In this document: piece after piece, positions 7,913 through 18,300 of the stretch | How the letters are laid out: each line of letters begins with the position of its first letter | Numbering within the stretch: the stretch's first letter is position 1 | Origin: Lachnospiraceae bacterium | Lineage (GTDB): Bacteria > Bacillota_A > Clostridia > Lachnospirales > Lachnospiraceae | Length of the DNA: 64,000 nt | Assembly (NCBI GenBank): GCA_017561985.1 | Contig: JAFZAZ010000014.1 | Location: forward strand, 124,001-188,000 | Direction: 5' to 3' | Program-made: the position numbers and the translations under genes | Notes under the pieces: generated by a model | Told to the model about the DNA's origin: nothing | Database searches by the model: none | The model's input: the letters and a program-made list of their open reading frames with translations, nothing else

Positions 7913-7938
7913 TCAAACAACTCCGTGACTGCAGATTG

Positions 7939-8742
7939 TTATTTCATCAACGAAAGAGAAACCATCTTCTCATCCTTGAGTCCGTACAGTTCCATGCGGT
8001 GCGAAGAGAACATGCGTCCCTCCTCAAGGTTTCCGAGGCTGCGGATCGCATCTGCGACGAGGTCAACCGAGATATTGTTCTCGCTTCCCGCATTTACCGC
8101 AAAAAGAAATCTGGAACGTCCTGCCTCGTGTTCCGAATGCATGCTTCTCTCAAGCCCGAAGCCTTCCGCAAGCGTCACCGGCACGGAAAATGCGCCGTCG
8201 TTCGTCAACATCTCAATACTGCCGTCCTCACGCACCACTCCCGCGGCGCGGATGCCGGCGCGAACATCGACTTCACGGTCGCCTTTCTTCGTTGCTTTTC
8301 CAACGCAAAATGTCTTCTTCTCACACAGTTCGCGAAGAACCGGCTCAATCCTGCCTGCATAAGCAACGCTCTCTTCACAGAGATACATTGCGCCTGCGAT
8401 CTGCGACATTCCGGTCTGCTTCTTCGTGTTCGGCTCTTGAGGCGGCAAAACTACCGCATTGAGTATCGTAATGCCGTCGCACATTACGGTGTTGAGTCTC
8501 TCCGCGATCTCCTCGCCGGTGAGCGTCTCGTCGTCGATCACAACATCAAAGTATTCACCGTCGCTTGTCACGGAAAGCGCAAGCGGCTGTGCGAAGCTAA
8601 GAAGCATATGAGGGTGAAATCCCTGACTGTAGCCGATCGGAAGCCCGCAGCGGGAGAATGCGCGCTGTACAAAGCGCATGATATCGAGATGTCCGAGGAA
8701 ACGAAGACGGCCGTATTTTGCGAATGCTACACGTACGTTCAT
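7939..8742 (-). CDS. TIGR03936 / DUF2344 radical-SAM-associated protein
   Basis: A 267-residue protein starting MNVRVAFAKYGRLRFLGHLD, the signature start of the TIGR03936 (DUF2344) family that is always found with, or fused to, the TIGR03960 radical SAM protein. Here the two are separate but overlap by 4 bp (ATGA), so translation is coupled. AAGGAGGA precedes the ATG at 8742. The biochemical role is unknown; linkage to rng and ribosomal protein genes suggests RNA or ribosome modification, which is inference. Confidence 0.9.
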   Translation of the reverse strand: MNVRVAFAKYGRLRFLGHLDIMRFVQRAFSRCGLPIGYSQGFHPHMLLSFAQPLALSVTSDGEYFDVVIDDETLTGEEIAERLNTVMCDGITILNAVVLPPQEPNTKKQTGMSQIAGAMYLCEESVAYAGRIEPVLRELCEKKTFCVGKATKKGDREVDVRAGIRAAGVVREDGSIEMLTNDGAFSVPVTLAEGFGLERSMHSEHEAGRSRFLFAVNAGSENNISVDLVADAIRSLGNLEEGRMFSSHRMELYGLKDEKMVSLSLMK

Positions 8743-10628
8743 TGCGTATCCTCCTTCGTGCGTTTCTTTGTGCAGATGCCGCATCCGAACACTGCGGCAC
8801 CGCATCCGGAGCACTTCGTCATGCAGTTCGGCGTGACGATCTCCTGATGCGCCTTCTCATATTCGCTGTATAAAAACTTCTTCGTGACGCCGATATCAAT
8901 GTGATCCCACGGAAGGATTTCGTCCTTTCCGCGCTCACGCAGGTTGTAAAACTCGACGGTAACGCCGTGCTTCTGCATGATCTCCTGCCAGATATCATAC
9001 TTAAAATGCTCGATCCAGGCGTCATAAATGCAGCCTCTTTTATAAGCCTCCTCGATCACGGCCGAAAGCTTACGGTCGCCCCTTGCGAAGATGCCCTCAA
9101 GCTCGCTTGTAGCCGCGTCGTGCCAATGATAAACGATGCTCTTCGCGTTTCTCTGCTCCGCAACCGTCGCCTTCAAAAGGCGCTGACGCTCGAGGAACGT
9201 CTCCTTCGAGATCATCGGCATCCATTGGAACGGCGTGAACGGTTTCGCTATAAAATAGGATGTGCTGATCGTGATATTCACTTTGCCGCGGCGGGATTCC
9301 TTCGGCAGCGAATAGTACTCGCGCGCGATCTTATCGCCGAGTTCCGCAATGCCCTTTACGTCCGTATCGGTCTCGGTCGGAAGTCCGAGCATGAAATATA
9401 GCTTGACCTTATTCCATCCCGCTCCGAATGCTTTCGACGCTCCGGAAAGAATGTCATCGTCCGTAAGGCCTTTGTTGATTACGTTTCGCATGCGCTGCGT
9501 TCCTGCTTCCGGGGCAAATGTGATGCTGCTTCGGTTGACGTCCTGCACTTTCTGCATGACATCCACGGCAAATGCATCGATCCGCAGCGAAGGAAGCGAA
9601 AGGCTTACGTGTCGGTTGCGGCATTCGTCGATCATCGTATATACAAGTTCCTTGAGTCCGGAAAAATCACTCGAACTTAAGGAACTGAGATTGATCTCGT
9701 CCTGACCGGTCGAGTCCAAAAGCGACTTTGCGAGCTCGTAAAGATGCGAAACACTGCGCTCTCTGGTAGGCCGGTAGATCATTCCTGCCTGACAGAAACG
9801 ACATCCTCTTGTGCATCCGCGCTGAAGCTCGAGAACAACTCGGTCCTGGATAACCTTAAGGAAAGGTACGAGCTGCTTTTCCGGGTATACGCAGCTGTCG
9901 AGATCTGTCACAACCTGCTTGCGTATCGTTGCAGGCACATCTTCATATTTCGTGGAAAATGAGGCAATTGTACCGTCTTCGTTGTACTCCACGGTATAAA
10001 GACTCGGAACATACATTCCCGAAATGTGGCTAACCTTGCGGAGAAAGTCCGATCTCGTTCCGCCGTTTTTCTTATTTTCCAAATACGTATCAAGGATCTC
10101 GTCGTATGCGGTCTCTCCTTCGCCGATATAGAAGAAATCAAAGAAATCGGCGATCGGCTCGGGATTATACGAGCAGGGTCCGCCGCCAATCACGATCGGA
10201 TCGTCCTCCCCACGGTCCTCCGCATGGAGCGGAATACCCGAGAGGTCAAGCACCTGCAGTACATTTGTGTAACACATCTCGTATTGAAGCGTGATCCCGA
10301 GGAAATCGAAATTCTTTACAGGCGACTGCGTCTCCAGAGTAAACAACGGAATGTGCTTCTCGCGCATGATCGCATCAAGGTCGGTCCACGGCGAATATAC
10401 GCGTTCACAGTACGTGTCGGCGCGCTTGTTGAACATATCATAAAGGATCTGAATTCCCAGGTGAGACATTCCTACTTCGTACACATCCGGGAAGCACATG
10501 GCAAAGCGGATCGCAACCTTGCACGGGTCCTTGACGACCATGTTGAGCTCACCGCCGGTATATCTCGCAGGCTTCTCAACGGAAAGAAGTATTTCATCGC
10601 TGAGAGCCAGTTTCGTTTTTGATTCCAT
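8739..10628 (-). CDS. TIGR03960 family B12-binding radical SAM protein
   Basis: A 629-residue protein. The N-terminal B12-binding-like domain (about 40-180) includes GGGPCSYNPEPIADFFDFFYIGEGE. The radical SAM core carries the cluster motif CTRGCRFC (near residue 275). A C-terminal cysteine cluster CSGCGAAVFGCGIC lies near residue 615. It is the first gene of the operon and partners the adjoining TIGR03936 protein. Its substrate is not known. An AAAGGAG site and a divergent sigma-A promoter precede it. Confidence 0.92.
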   Translation of the reverse strand: MESKTKLALSDEILLSVEKPARYTGGELNMVVKDPCKVAIRFAMCFPDVYEVGMSHLGIQILYDMFNKRADTYCERVYSPWTDLDAIMREKHIPLFTLETQSPVKNFDFLGITLQYEMCYTNVLQVLDLSGIPLHAEDRGEDDPIVIGGGPCSYNPEPIADFFDFFYIGEGETAYDEILDTYLENKKNGGTRSDFLRKVSHISGMYVPSLYTVEYNEDGTIASFSTKYEDVPATIRKQVVTDLDSCVYPEKQLVPFLKVIQDRVVLELQRGCTRGCRFCQAGMIYRPTRERSVSHLYELAKSLLDSTGQDEINLSSLSSSDFSGLKELVYTMIDECRNRHVSLSLPSLRIDAFAVDVMQKVQDVNRSSITFAPEAGTQRMRNVINKGLTDDDILSGASKAFGAGWNKVKLYFMLGLPTETDTDVKGIAELGDKIAREYYSLPKESRRGKVNITISTSYFIAKPFTPFQWMPMISKETFLERQRLLKATVAEQRNAKSIVYHWHDAATSELEGIFARGDRKLSAVIEEAYKRGCIYDAWIEHFKYDIWQEIMQKHGVTVEFYNLRERGKDEILPWDHIDIGVTKKFLYSEYEKAHQEIVTPNCMTKCSGCGAAVFGCGICTKKRTKEDTQ

Positions 10629-10675
10629 AACGCTCCTTTCTCTGCCCGAGGCAGCCTGTTTCCAGCCCTTGAATT

Positions 10676-10704
10676 ATTGTAGCATTGCACACAAAAGGTT
10701 TCAA
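10676..10704 (-). promoter_or_regulatory. Promoter of the TIGR03960-TIGR03936-rng operon
   Basis: The minus strand reads TTGAAA (10704-10699), 17 nt, TACAAT (10681-10676), about 45 nt upstream of the start codon. Confidence 0.72.
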
Positions 10705-10711
10705 GAATTTC

Positions 10712-10740
10712 TTTACAATCAAGGCTATGAAAGGTATACT
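10712..10740 (+). promoter_or_regulatory. Promoter of the first zinc-ribbon protein gene
   Basis: TTTACA (10712-10717), 17 nt, TATACT (10735-10740), arranged back to back with the TIGR03960 promoter. The leader contains a GGCCGCAATGCCCGAC... GC-rich stretch before GGGAGG. Confidence 0.72.
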
Positions 10741-10802
10741 TAAAGGTGCGGGCCGCAATGCCCGACAACGCCGTTTACGGCGCGAAATCGTGGGAGGTTT
10801 TT

Positions 10803-11849
10803 ATGCCGTTTTGTCCGAAATGTAAAAGTGAATATATGCCGGGTTACAAGTTCTGCCCCGACTGCAAATGCGACCTGGTCGATGAGCTCGAGCCCGAGAG
10901 CACCGCAGTTTGCATTGTATCGCTGAAGAGTGAAAAGATCTGCAACAGATTTGTCGATTATCTCTCCTATTCCGGAATCGCCGCAGTTGTCGAGCCGAAC
11001 GAAAAGTCCGGCAAATTCGATATCTATTGTGAGCCGGCTGACCGCGACCGCGTGGCGAGAGCATTTTCCGTGTTCGTATCGGTAGAAACCGGAACTGCGA
11101 TTGAAAGCATCCGTTCTGCAAAGGCAAACGACGAGATGTTCGTGCCCGGCGAATCGGACGATGACATCATCTCGCTCCTGGAAGACCCGGAAGCTGCCGA
11201 AGATCTGATCTCCGAGGAGCAGGCCGACAGAATTCAAAAGCTTCTTGAGACCGAGGAGGCACAGCCGCTCAACGAACTGCTTGAAGAGGATGCCGTGCAG
11301 GATCTTACGGACAAGCACTACAACGCCCGTTCCTTTGAAAGGAACGAGTATATTCCCGCTTCGCAGAAGGCTTCCGACGCAAAAAGCACTTCCACAATGT
11401 TCCTGGTGTTCGGTTTCCTCGGTATTGTCACGCTGTTCTCTTTGATTCTGACACACAACTCGCCGCTTGCACCGTTCGCCAATTTTGTGATGCTCGCAGT
11501 GTTCTGCGCGATGATTTTCGTAGGCATCTGGTCCTTTGTTGTATACAAAAGGGAACTTGATAATGTAGAAGCCGAGGAGACAACGATCAATCTTGTGAAG
11601 AAATTCCTTGCGGAAACTATGTCTGCCGAAGCAATTGATGCCGCTATCGCAGCAGATTCGGAAAATGCTTCCGACGATGGTTCCGAAGTGAGCAGATTCG
11701 AACTTGATCTGCTCCGTGAACAGTACATCTCAAAGAATCTTTCCGAGAAGTTCCCGACCGTGGACAACGCACTTTTACTTCATCTCGCGGAGAATCATTA
11801 CGAGGCTATGTTCCTCAATGAAGAAAGCGAAGAAAACACCGAAGAATAA
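10803..11849 (+). CDS. Zinc-ribbon membrane protein with DUF2007-like domain (paralogue 1)
   Basis: A 348-residue protein of unknown function. Residues 4-21 are a zinc ribbon (CPKC-x10-CPDC). Residues about 35-98 resemble the DUF2007 'signal transducing' fold (VSLKSEKICNRFVDYLSYSGIAAVV). An acidic linker follows, then two membrane helices (about 199-245) and a C-terminal helical part ending in an acidic tail. The start at 10803 follows GGGAGG; the ORF could extend upstream but the promoter argues against it. The next gene shares the ribbon, the DUF2007-like domain and a similar C-terminal helical end, so the two are probably paralogues acting together. Confidence 0.75.
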   Translation: MPFCPKCKSEYMPGYKFCPDCKCDLVDELEPESTAVCIVSLKSEKICNRFVDYLSYSGIAAVVEPNEKSGKFDIYCEPADRDRVARAFSVFVSVETGTAIESIRSAKANDEMFVPGESDDDIISLLEDPEAAEDLISEEQADRIQKLLETEEAQPLNELLEEDAVQDLTDKHYNARSFERNEYIPASQKASDAKSTSTMFLVFGFLGIVTLFSLILTHNSPLAPFANFVMLAVFCAMIFVGIWSFVVYKRELDNVEAEETTINLVKKFLAETMSAEAIDAAIAADSENASDDGSEVSRFELDLLREQYISKNLSEKFPTVDNALLLHLAENHYEAMFLNEESEENTEE

Positions 11850-11883
11850 TCGTTCATTTTTCGTCGTTTTTTACAATCTTTTC

Positions 11884-11912
11884 TTGAATTGTAAATGAAT
11901 TTTTACTATAAT
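11884..11912 (+). promoter_or_regulatory. Promoter of the acidic zinc-ribbon protein gene
   Basis: TTGAAT (11884-11889), 17 nt, TATAAT (11907-11912). The transcript leader is about 95 nt. Confidence 0.72.
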
Positions 11913-12014
11913 GTAAAGATATAAGGGTGTAATAACAAAGTTTGCTCCAGCGCGATCGGGGTGTGCGGCTCCCGAGGTTATACAAAATCTAAGCCGTACA
12001 GAAAGAGGAGAAAT

Positions 12015-15000
12015 ATGCCGTATTGTCCGACCTGTAAGAAAGAGTACCCTCTCGGAACGACAATTTGCGTGGACTGCAACGTTGCATTGGTGGATTCCAA
12101 GGCGGTCGACATGATCTCACTCGTCACCGTCAAGACTCAGGATATCGCCGAAGACGCGGTTGCTTTCCTCACGGAACAGGGCGTCAACGCGACGTTCGAG
12201 TACAGCCTTCGCGAAGACAATTATCACATTCTTGTCGGCAAAGCTGATCGCATGAAGGCGATGAAGCAGTATTTTGCGTACACGAAGTCGATCGGCAAGG
12301 GCCGCGACAGTTCTCAGGACGCTTCCGCTCCGCCGATCAAGATCGTCAAGGTCGAGCGCCGCGAGCCGGAGCCGTCCGCAGCAGAATCCGAGGAATCGAA
12401 GGACGAATCCAAGTCCCGTTCCAAGCGCTCGGATTCCGCTTCCAAAGAAGAATCCAAATCCAAGAAAAATGATTCCAAATCTCCTGCTTCCGCGGAGGCA
12501 AAAACTCCCGCGGCTTCTTCTGCTGCTTCCGCAGCTAAGGTTGATGAACCCGAGCAGGATGATGACGATGATATCAATGAGTATGTAGATCCGATCCAGG
12601 CAAAGATCGCTGCGGCAAAGCGTCTTGTCGCTGCTTCTCTTCGCGAGGAGACCAGGAAGGCAGCTGCTCCGGTAATTACCGAGGAGGCTTCTTACGAGTC
12701 AGATATGCCTTCATTTTCCGAGCCCGCATATCTCGATTCCGACGAGCCCGCCGATACCGCAGTTGAGGAAGCTGTTTCCGAGACCGTAGAGGAAGCTGTC
12801 GAGACAGTTGTTGAGGATGCGCCTTTCGACGCCGAGCGCGAGCTTGCATACGAAGTTAACGATTCCGAAGACGCTTCTGAAGAGGCCGAAGAAGCTGCTG
12901 AGGAAGTTTCCGGGGAAGACTCCTCTTCCGCTGACGAGCCTGCTTACGAAGAAGCGTCAGATGACTCCGATGAATCCGATGATGAGGAGGAATCCGACGA
13001 GGACGATTCGGATGACGAAACCGAAGAAGACGATGCGGACGACGAAGACGCAGACGACAATGTAGTGGAAGTTTCCGAAGATGAAGATGTCGTATTTACC
13101 GCAAACGCCGCTACACGCACTCGCCGCCCTGTAATGCCGAAGTTAACGGATGATAAGGAAGAGTCTGCGAGCGACGAGCCGTCCGACATGTTTGAAGCAA
13201 GAAAGCAGCCCAAGCGACGTCCTTCTCTCTTTGAAGAGATGGAAAAGGACGAGGCGGCTGCCGAAAATGTCGAGAGCGACGAGGATTCCACGATCGACTT
13301 TACGCCGAAGCGTCCTCTCACGACGTATCAATTTGAAAAGAAGCGTCAGGAAGATCTTGCTTCCTACGCAAAGACGCACGACGCACCTGTTCTCGACTCC
13401 CGCAAGCCGGAAGCGATCGCTGAGGCCGAGGGCGACGAGGAGGATGCAAACACCGTTAAGTTCGCATTTTCCAATTACGAACAGCAATATGTAGTTCCGG
13501 ATTACGAAGAGTCCGAACCCACTCCTGTTTATCAGTCGAACAGCTCGAATATCGATTGGAGCCAGGGTGCTGAGGACATCTCCATCGATATCACCACAGA
13601 AGAATCCGAAGGAACCGAAGAGGCCGCTGAGGACGTTGAGGCAGCTGAAACCGAAGTAACGGCTGAAGAAGCTGTTGCGGAGACCGTTAAGGACGCCGAA
13701 GCCGAAGAACCTGCCGAAGAAGTTTCGGAGCCGATCTTTGTAGAGGTTGAGCGTGTTGAGCACGAGGATCTCGACGAAGACAGTATCATTGACGAGGCTG
13801 ATGTTCACACCTATTCTTCCGCTGTTGCCGAGGAAACCGAGGCAGCTGAGGAGCCTGAGGACGATTCCTATGTATCGCCTGTCAGCAGCGCTACCGATCC
13901 TCTCGATTACGAAGGCGGAAGTTCGTTCGGTGAAGGCGCAAGCAACGATGCATTTTCCGATTTCCTTGACAACTTTAAGAAGGCAACGCTTTCGAAGACA
14001 CGCAAGAAGGCAGAGGCTGCCGCTCCGAATCCCGAGAGCACGATCGCTTCCGTTACGGTGAAGCCGGTTGCGGTTCCCGAGCAGGTTAAGACCGCTTCGA
14101 AGAAGCCCGCTTTGGCAGATGCGCCGAAGCCCGCTCCGGTCAAGGAAGAAGTTCCAGAGACGCCTGTAACTGTCGAGGAAACCGTTGTGAACAACGATCC
14201 TGTATTCGAGATGCCGAAGACGGAAGAAGCACCCGACACCGTGATCGAGGACATCGTTCCCGATGCAAAATACCAGAACGAAGAGGTTGCGGATTTCGAG
14301 TCCGTTCCTTCCCGTCCTACCGATATTCAGGACACCAAGATCAAGGTTTCCGTTGACAGCGACATCATTGAGGAAGTCATCACCGGCAGTCAGTCCGAGG
14401 ATGCACATCCCGACATCGCACAGAGCTCTTCGTTCGCAAACGGAACTCCAGACGAAGCATTTGACGCAAAAACCGAGTCCGCACCGAAGCGCTTTGACAT
14501 TCCCGACGAAGAATTCGATCCCGACAGAACTTACCGCGGATTCGTTCCGGATTACTCTCCTACCAGCGTCAACGAAAACGAAGAGCCGGTTGAGGAATCC
14601 GAGTACGACGAGTTCAAGAAGAAAGTTCACGCACGCAAAGAGGAAAATGCAGCGATCAACGCTCAGATCAAGAAGGAACAGGTTCGCCAGGCAAGCCTCG
14701 TAAAGGACTTCGGCAAGAAGGGCAAGATCGTATTCGAGGATACCGACGATCTCGACAACTATGCAGGATTTGTCCCGGATTATACGCCGAATACGAACAA
14801 CGAAGAGGAATTCGACTTCTACAAGCCTCATCAGGTTTCGAGCTACGCAAAATACAAGAAGAACTCCAAGGCTGCGGAACCGGCAGCGGTGCTCTCCTAC
14901 ATGCGTCAGACGAACGCCGAAGAGTCCGTAGTTTTGTTCGAAGAGCATGTTCCTTCGTTCGCAAAGAGAGAACTTGCTCCCGAGGAACTCAAGAACGCGA

Positions 15001-15239
15001 CATTCCTTGTATGCATGGGCGCCAAGCGTCTCGCAAAACTGTTCAACAGCTGGATGATGCTCAACATCACTCAGAACACGGTAAAGGCTTTCGAGAGCGA
15101 AACTGCTTCCGAAGCTCAGAACTACCAGAACAAGATTGCAGGCATCAAGAAGCTTCTGACCGACAACTTCGGCGAGCTCAACGAAGTATTCCTCGACAGT
15201 CTTGTGACTCGCTACTACAGCAAGTTCCTTGACGAGTAA
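12015..15239 (+). CDS. Large acidic disordered protein with N-terminal zinc ribbon (paralogue 2)
   Basis: A 1074-residue protein of unknown function, with no signal peptide or membrane helix. Residues 4-20 are a zinc ribbon (CPTC-x10-CVDC), followed by a DUF2007-like domain (about 33-95) like that of the upstream gene. Residues about 110-830 are low-complexity, rich in Glu, Asp, Ala and Ser, with a near-pure D/E/S run at about 315-355. Two copies of a GFVPDY.P...NE.E motif occur at about 841 and 917, with a weaker VVPDYEESEP near 496. A folded helical C-terminal domain (about 965-1074) ends the protein. AGAGGAG precedes the ATG. Highly charged disorder suggests a scaffold; this is inference. 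Confidence 0.75.
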   Translation: MPYCPTCKKEYPLGTTICVDCNVALVDSKAVDMISLVTVKTQDIAEDAVAFLTEQGVNATFEYSLREDNYHILVGKADRMKAMKQYFAYTKSIGKGRDSSQDASAPPIKIVKVERREPEPSAAESEESKDESKSRSKRSDSASKEESKSKKNDSKSPASAEAKTPAASSAASAAKVDEPEQDDDDDINEYVDPIQAKIAAAKRLVAASLREETRKAAAPVITEEASYESDMPSFSEPAYLDSDEPADTAVEEAVSETVEEAVETVVEDAPFDAERELAYEVNDSEDASEEAEEAAEEVSGEDSSSADEPAYEEASDDSDESDDEEESDEDDSDDETEEDDADDEDADDNVVEVSEDEDVVFTANAATRTRRPVMPKLTDDKEESASDEPSDMFEARKQPKRRPSLFEEMEKDEAAAENVESDEDSTIDFTPKRPLTTYQFEKKRQEDLASYAKTHDAPVLDSRKPEAIAEAEGDEEDANTVKFAFSNYEQQYVVPDYEESEPTPVYQSNSSNIDWSQGAEDISIDITTEESEGTEEAAEDVEAAETEVTAEEAVAETVKDAEAEEPAEEVSEPIFVEVERVEHEDLDEDSIIDEADVHTYSSAVAEETEAAEEPEDDSYVSPVSSATDPLDYEGGSSFGEGASNDAFSDFLDNFKKATLSKTRKKAEAAAPNPESTIASVTVKPVAVPEQVKTASKKPALADAPKPAPVKEEVPETPVTVEETVVNNDPVFEMPKTEEAPDTVIEDIVPDAKYQNEEVADFESVPSRPTDIQDTKIKVSVDSDIIEEVITGSQSEDAHPDIAQSSSFANGTPDEAFDAKTESAPKRFDIPDEEFDPDRTYRGFVPDYSPTSVNENEEPVEESEYDEFKKKVHARKEENAAINAQIKKEQVRQASLVKDFGKKGKIVFEDTDDLDNYAGFVPDYTPNTNNEEEFDFYKPHQVSSYAKYKKNSKAAEPAAVLSYMRQTNAEESVVLFEEHVPSFAKRELAPEELKNATFLVCMGAKRLAKLFNSWMMLNITQNTVKAFESETASEAQNYQNKIAGIKKLLTDNFGELNEVFLDSLVTRYYSKFLDE

Positions 15240-15262
15240 TTCTTAACTACAAACAAAAAGCA

Positions 15263-15293
15263 ACCGGCCATCCAAACGGGTGGCCGGTTTTTT
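15263..15293. terminator. Bidirectional terminator
   Basis: ACCGGCCA / TGGCCGGT, an 8-bp perfect stem with a 10-nt loop followed by T6. It ends the zinc-ribbon gene, and on the other strand (TTGCTTTTTG tail) it can end the SNF2 helicase operon. Confidence 0.85.
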
Positions 15294-15313
15294 ATGTGTA
15301 ACACTTTCTTTTG

Positions 15314-15388
15314 TGTAGAACTGACATTTTCGTGTCGAACTGCATTTTCGTATTGATCTGCATGTTCTGCAGAACTGACATGCACCTT
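15314..15388 (+). repeat. Four degenerate ~19-bp tandem units
   Basis: Units at 15314-15332, 15333-15350, 15351-15369 and 15370-15388 share the pattern (T/C)(G/A)nnGAACTGnCATTTTCG with drift; the first two are clearest. They fill the gap between the terminator and the SNF2 gene stop. Confidence 0.5.
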
Positions 15389-15393
15389 CACGA

Positions 15394-18300
15394 TCAGGAG
15401 AAAATCTCGATGAGCTCCTGTCTTGTGAGCTTTCCGATCAGGTCCTCCTGGCGCTCGATCACAGCCTCCGCAAGCTTTTGCTTCTTGCGCTGCAGGCGGT
15501 AAATCTTCTCCTCGATGGTGCCCTTCGAAAGAAGCTTGATGACATGCACATTTCTCGTCTGACCGATACGGTAGCAACGGTCGGTCGCCTGGTCTTCCAC
15601 TGCGGGATTCCACCAGGGATCCACATGAATAACAGTATCGGCTCCGATCAGGTTCAGACCGGTACCGCCGGCCTTCAGAGAGATCAGGAACACAGAGTGC
15701 GTGCCTTCGTTGAACTGCTTTACATACTCACTTCGATCCGCAATCTTGGTGTCTCCCCGGATGCAGAAATAACCGATGCCGCGCGCTTCAAGCTCCTTCT
15801 CGATCAGGTCAAGCATTGACGTGAACTGCGAGAAGACCAGCGTTCGATGTCCGGACGCCTTGGCCTCCTCGAGGAGATCAAGCAGCACGTCCATCTTAGC
15901 GCTGTCGCCGTCGTAATTGTCCATGAATGTTGCCGGGTGGCAGCATATCTGACGAAGGCGCATCAGGGCGCTCAGGATGCGTATACGGTTCTCGACAGGA
16001 ACTTCTTCGCCTTCCTCGTCGTCGAAGCCGAATTCGCCCTTGTAGTGCTCCAGATAAGCAGCGTAGAGCTTCTTCTGGCGCTCCGAAAGATCCACGAGTA
16101 TCTTCTCTTCCGTCTTCTCGGGAAGCTCTGAGAGAACGTCCTGTTTCATTCGGCGCATGACGTACGGTTGGATGCGGAGATTCAGCTGCGACAGAATCTC
16201 GTTGTCCTGGTTCATGATCGGTTTTTCGTACTCGTTCACGAACTTCGAATGTGAGAACAGATATCCCGGCATCACAAAGTCAAAGATTGACCATATCTCG
16301 GAGAGTGAGTTCTCGATCGGTGTACCGGTTAATGCAAATCTCGTCTTCGTCTTCAGATTCTTGACGCTCAAAGCATTCATCGAAGAGCTGTTCTTGATAT
16401 TTTGCGCCTCATCGATGATCACTGCGGAAAATTCCATGTCTTTGTAATGCGAAAGGTCACGTCGAATCAGCGGATAAGAGGTGATAAACACGGAAGCGGT
16501 GCTCTCATGGATCAATTTTCGGCGCTCCTCGGGAGTCCCGCAGATAACTTCACACGTAAGCTTCGGCGCAAAATTCTCAAACTCGTCCTTCCAGTTGTAC
16601 ATCAAAGACGTCGGGCAAACAACCATACGGCGGCTGTTTTCCGGAAGGGTCGAAAGGAACAGGATTGCCTGGAGTGTCTTACCAAGACCCATATCATCGG
16701 CAAGAATACCGCCCATATGGTGCTCTGCAAGGTTGCACATCCAGGAGTAACCAACCATTTGATACGGCCGTACGTCGGCGGTAATGCCCTCGGGACACTC
16801 GCGCATCGGCGGATGGTTCAATATGTCGAGGAGCTCGTAAATCGAGTCGTCCATGCGATATTCGGAGCCAAGATGACGAAGCATCTGCTCGAGATAACAC
16901 ACCTGTGAGCGGTCAATCACAACGCCGTCCTCGCGGATCGGTTGCGAAAGTCCGGAAAGCGAGCGCAAGAACTGCATCGACTGCTGTACTGCATCGGAAT
17001 CGAGAAGAAGGAAGTTGCCGTCCTTCATACGATAGTATTTCTTCTTCAGCTTGATCGAGCGGAAAATGTCCGCAAGCTCTTTCTTCGGCACATCGTCGTA
17101 AGAAATGTCGAGCGTCAGATAATCCTCGTCGGACTTCATGTGAACGCCGTACGTCACGTGCTCTCCGCGGCTGATGCGAAGCGAACGGAACGAATCGGAG
17201 TACATAAGCGTACACATCTCATCGAGCTTGCCGCGATTTCCGGAAATGAAATCAAATATGCCGTTCACATCACGAAGCAGATAATAACCGTTGTGGGACT
17301 CGAAACCGAGGTCCTTCAGGCATGTGAGGATCTCCTGCTCCGCTTCCTTGTCGCGCACCAGTATGATGCTGCGCACGTCCGGCTCTGCAAAGCTGTTGAA
17401 CGAATACTCGCCGTACGTGAAGCGAAGCTCTCCGCGGATGTCGTAGTTGACGTAATCGACATACAGCGTCGCTGACAGAGGATACGAAACGTAACGCTCC
17501 GCAAGCGCTGCAGGGATGTCCATATTCATCGTGTTGCTGAGCTTCGGGAGAACATCCTCGAGGAATCTCTTTGCGTAGTCGCCGCGGAAGAACATCGGCG
17601 CACCGTCGCGCGAGAGCGAGTTGTAAATCGGAAGATAGTTCTTCGTAAACGACGCACTCGGATGGTAGATCACGCGGTCGTAGAAAAGCAGGCTTCCGTC
17701 GGCTGCGAGCGGGAACACGCGCGAATTGTCCGCGTATCCGAGAGAAACATAGTCCTCTCCCGCGTCGATATCGTAAGAAATATAAGGATTTCCGTCGGAA
17801 AATGTCACTCCCTCGATCATTCGGTTTGAGAATACAAGTGAGCACGGATCTCCGTCAAGACGGCGAAGGATCTCAAGAAACACACTCTTTCCGAGCATAA
17901 CCTCATTTTTCTGGAAGACACTCTTCTCGCCGACGATCTGGAAACGATCCTCGAGGTCGCTCAACTCACAAAGGTACTCGACAACGCGTGCGGAGGACGC
18001 GTCAAATTCGCAGATGTCCCTGCGGTACGTGAAGTTCTTGCCGAGCGTCACATTTTGCCCGGAGCGGACCGCCTCAAGCATCTTCTTGACGGACTGCACC
18101 TTGTAATACCGCCCAGAGCCCATAGAAATGCGCATAGCGATAGTATCGGACGGTTGGCGAAGAATTCCGCGGTAGAAGAACGTTAGCTCCACATGAGCGG
18201 TCTCGCCCTGCGAAACGCCGGACTCGAGCTCGCCGTAGTAATCGAGGATCTGGCCGTTGCGCTGCTCTTCGGCTGTCAATTCTGCAGTCGCCTTGGTCGT

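Noticed and set aside
12955..13065. GAN-rich simple-sequence tract as a hypervariable microsatellite
   Set aside because: The codons for Asp, Glu and Ser are mixed (GAT, GAC, GAA, GAG, TCC, TCG), so there is no exact repeat unit that would slip; it is compositional protein bias.
13143..14948. 601-codon open frame on the minus strand within the acidic zinc-ribbon gene
   Set aside because: It is antisense to a well-supported gene with ribosome binding site and promoter. Gene-wide GAN codon use removes stops from the opposite frame, and its translation is a Cys/Leu/Arg-rich low-quality sequence with no domain.
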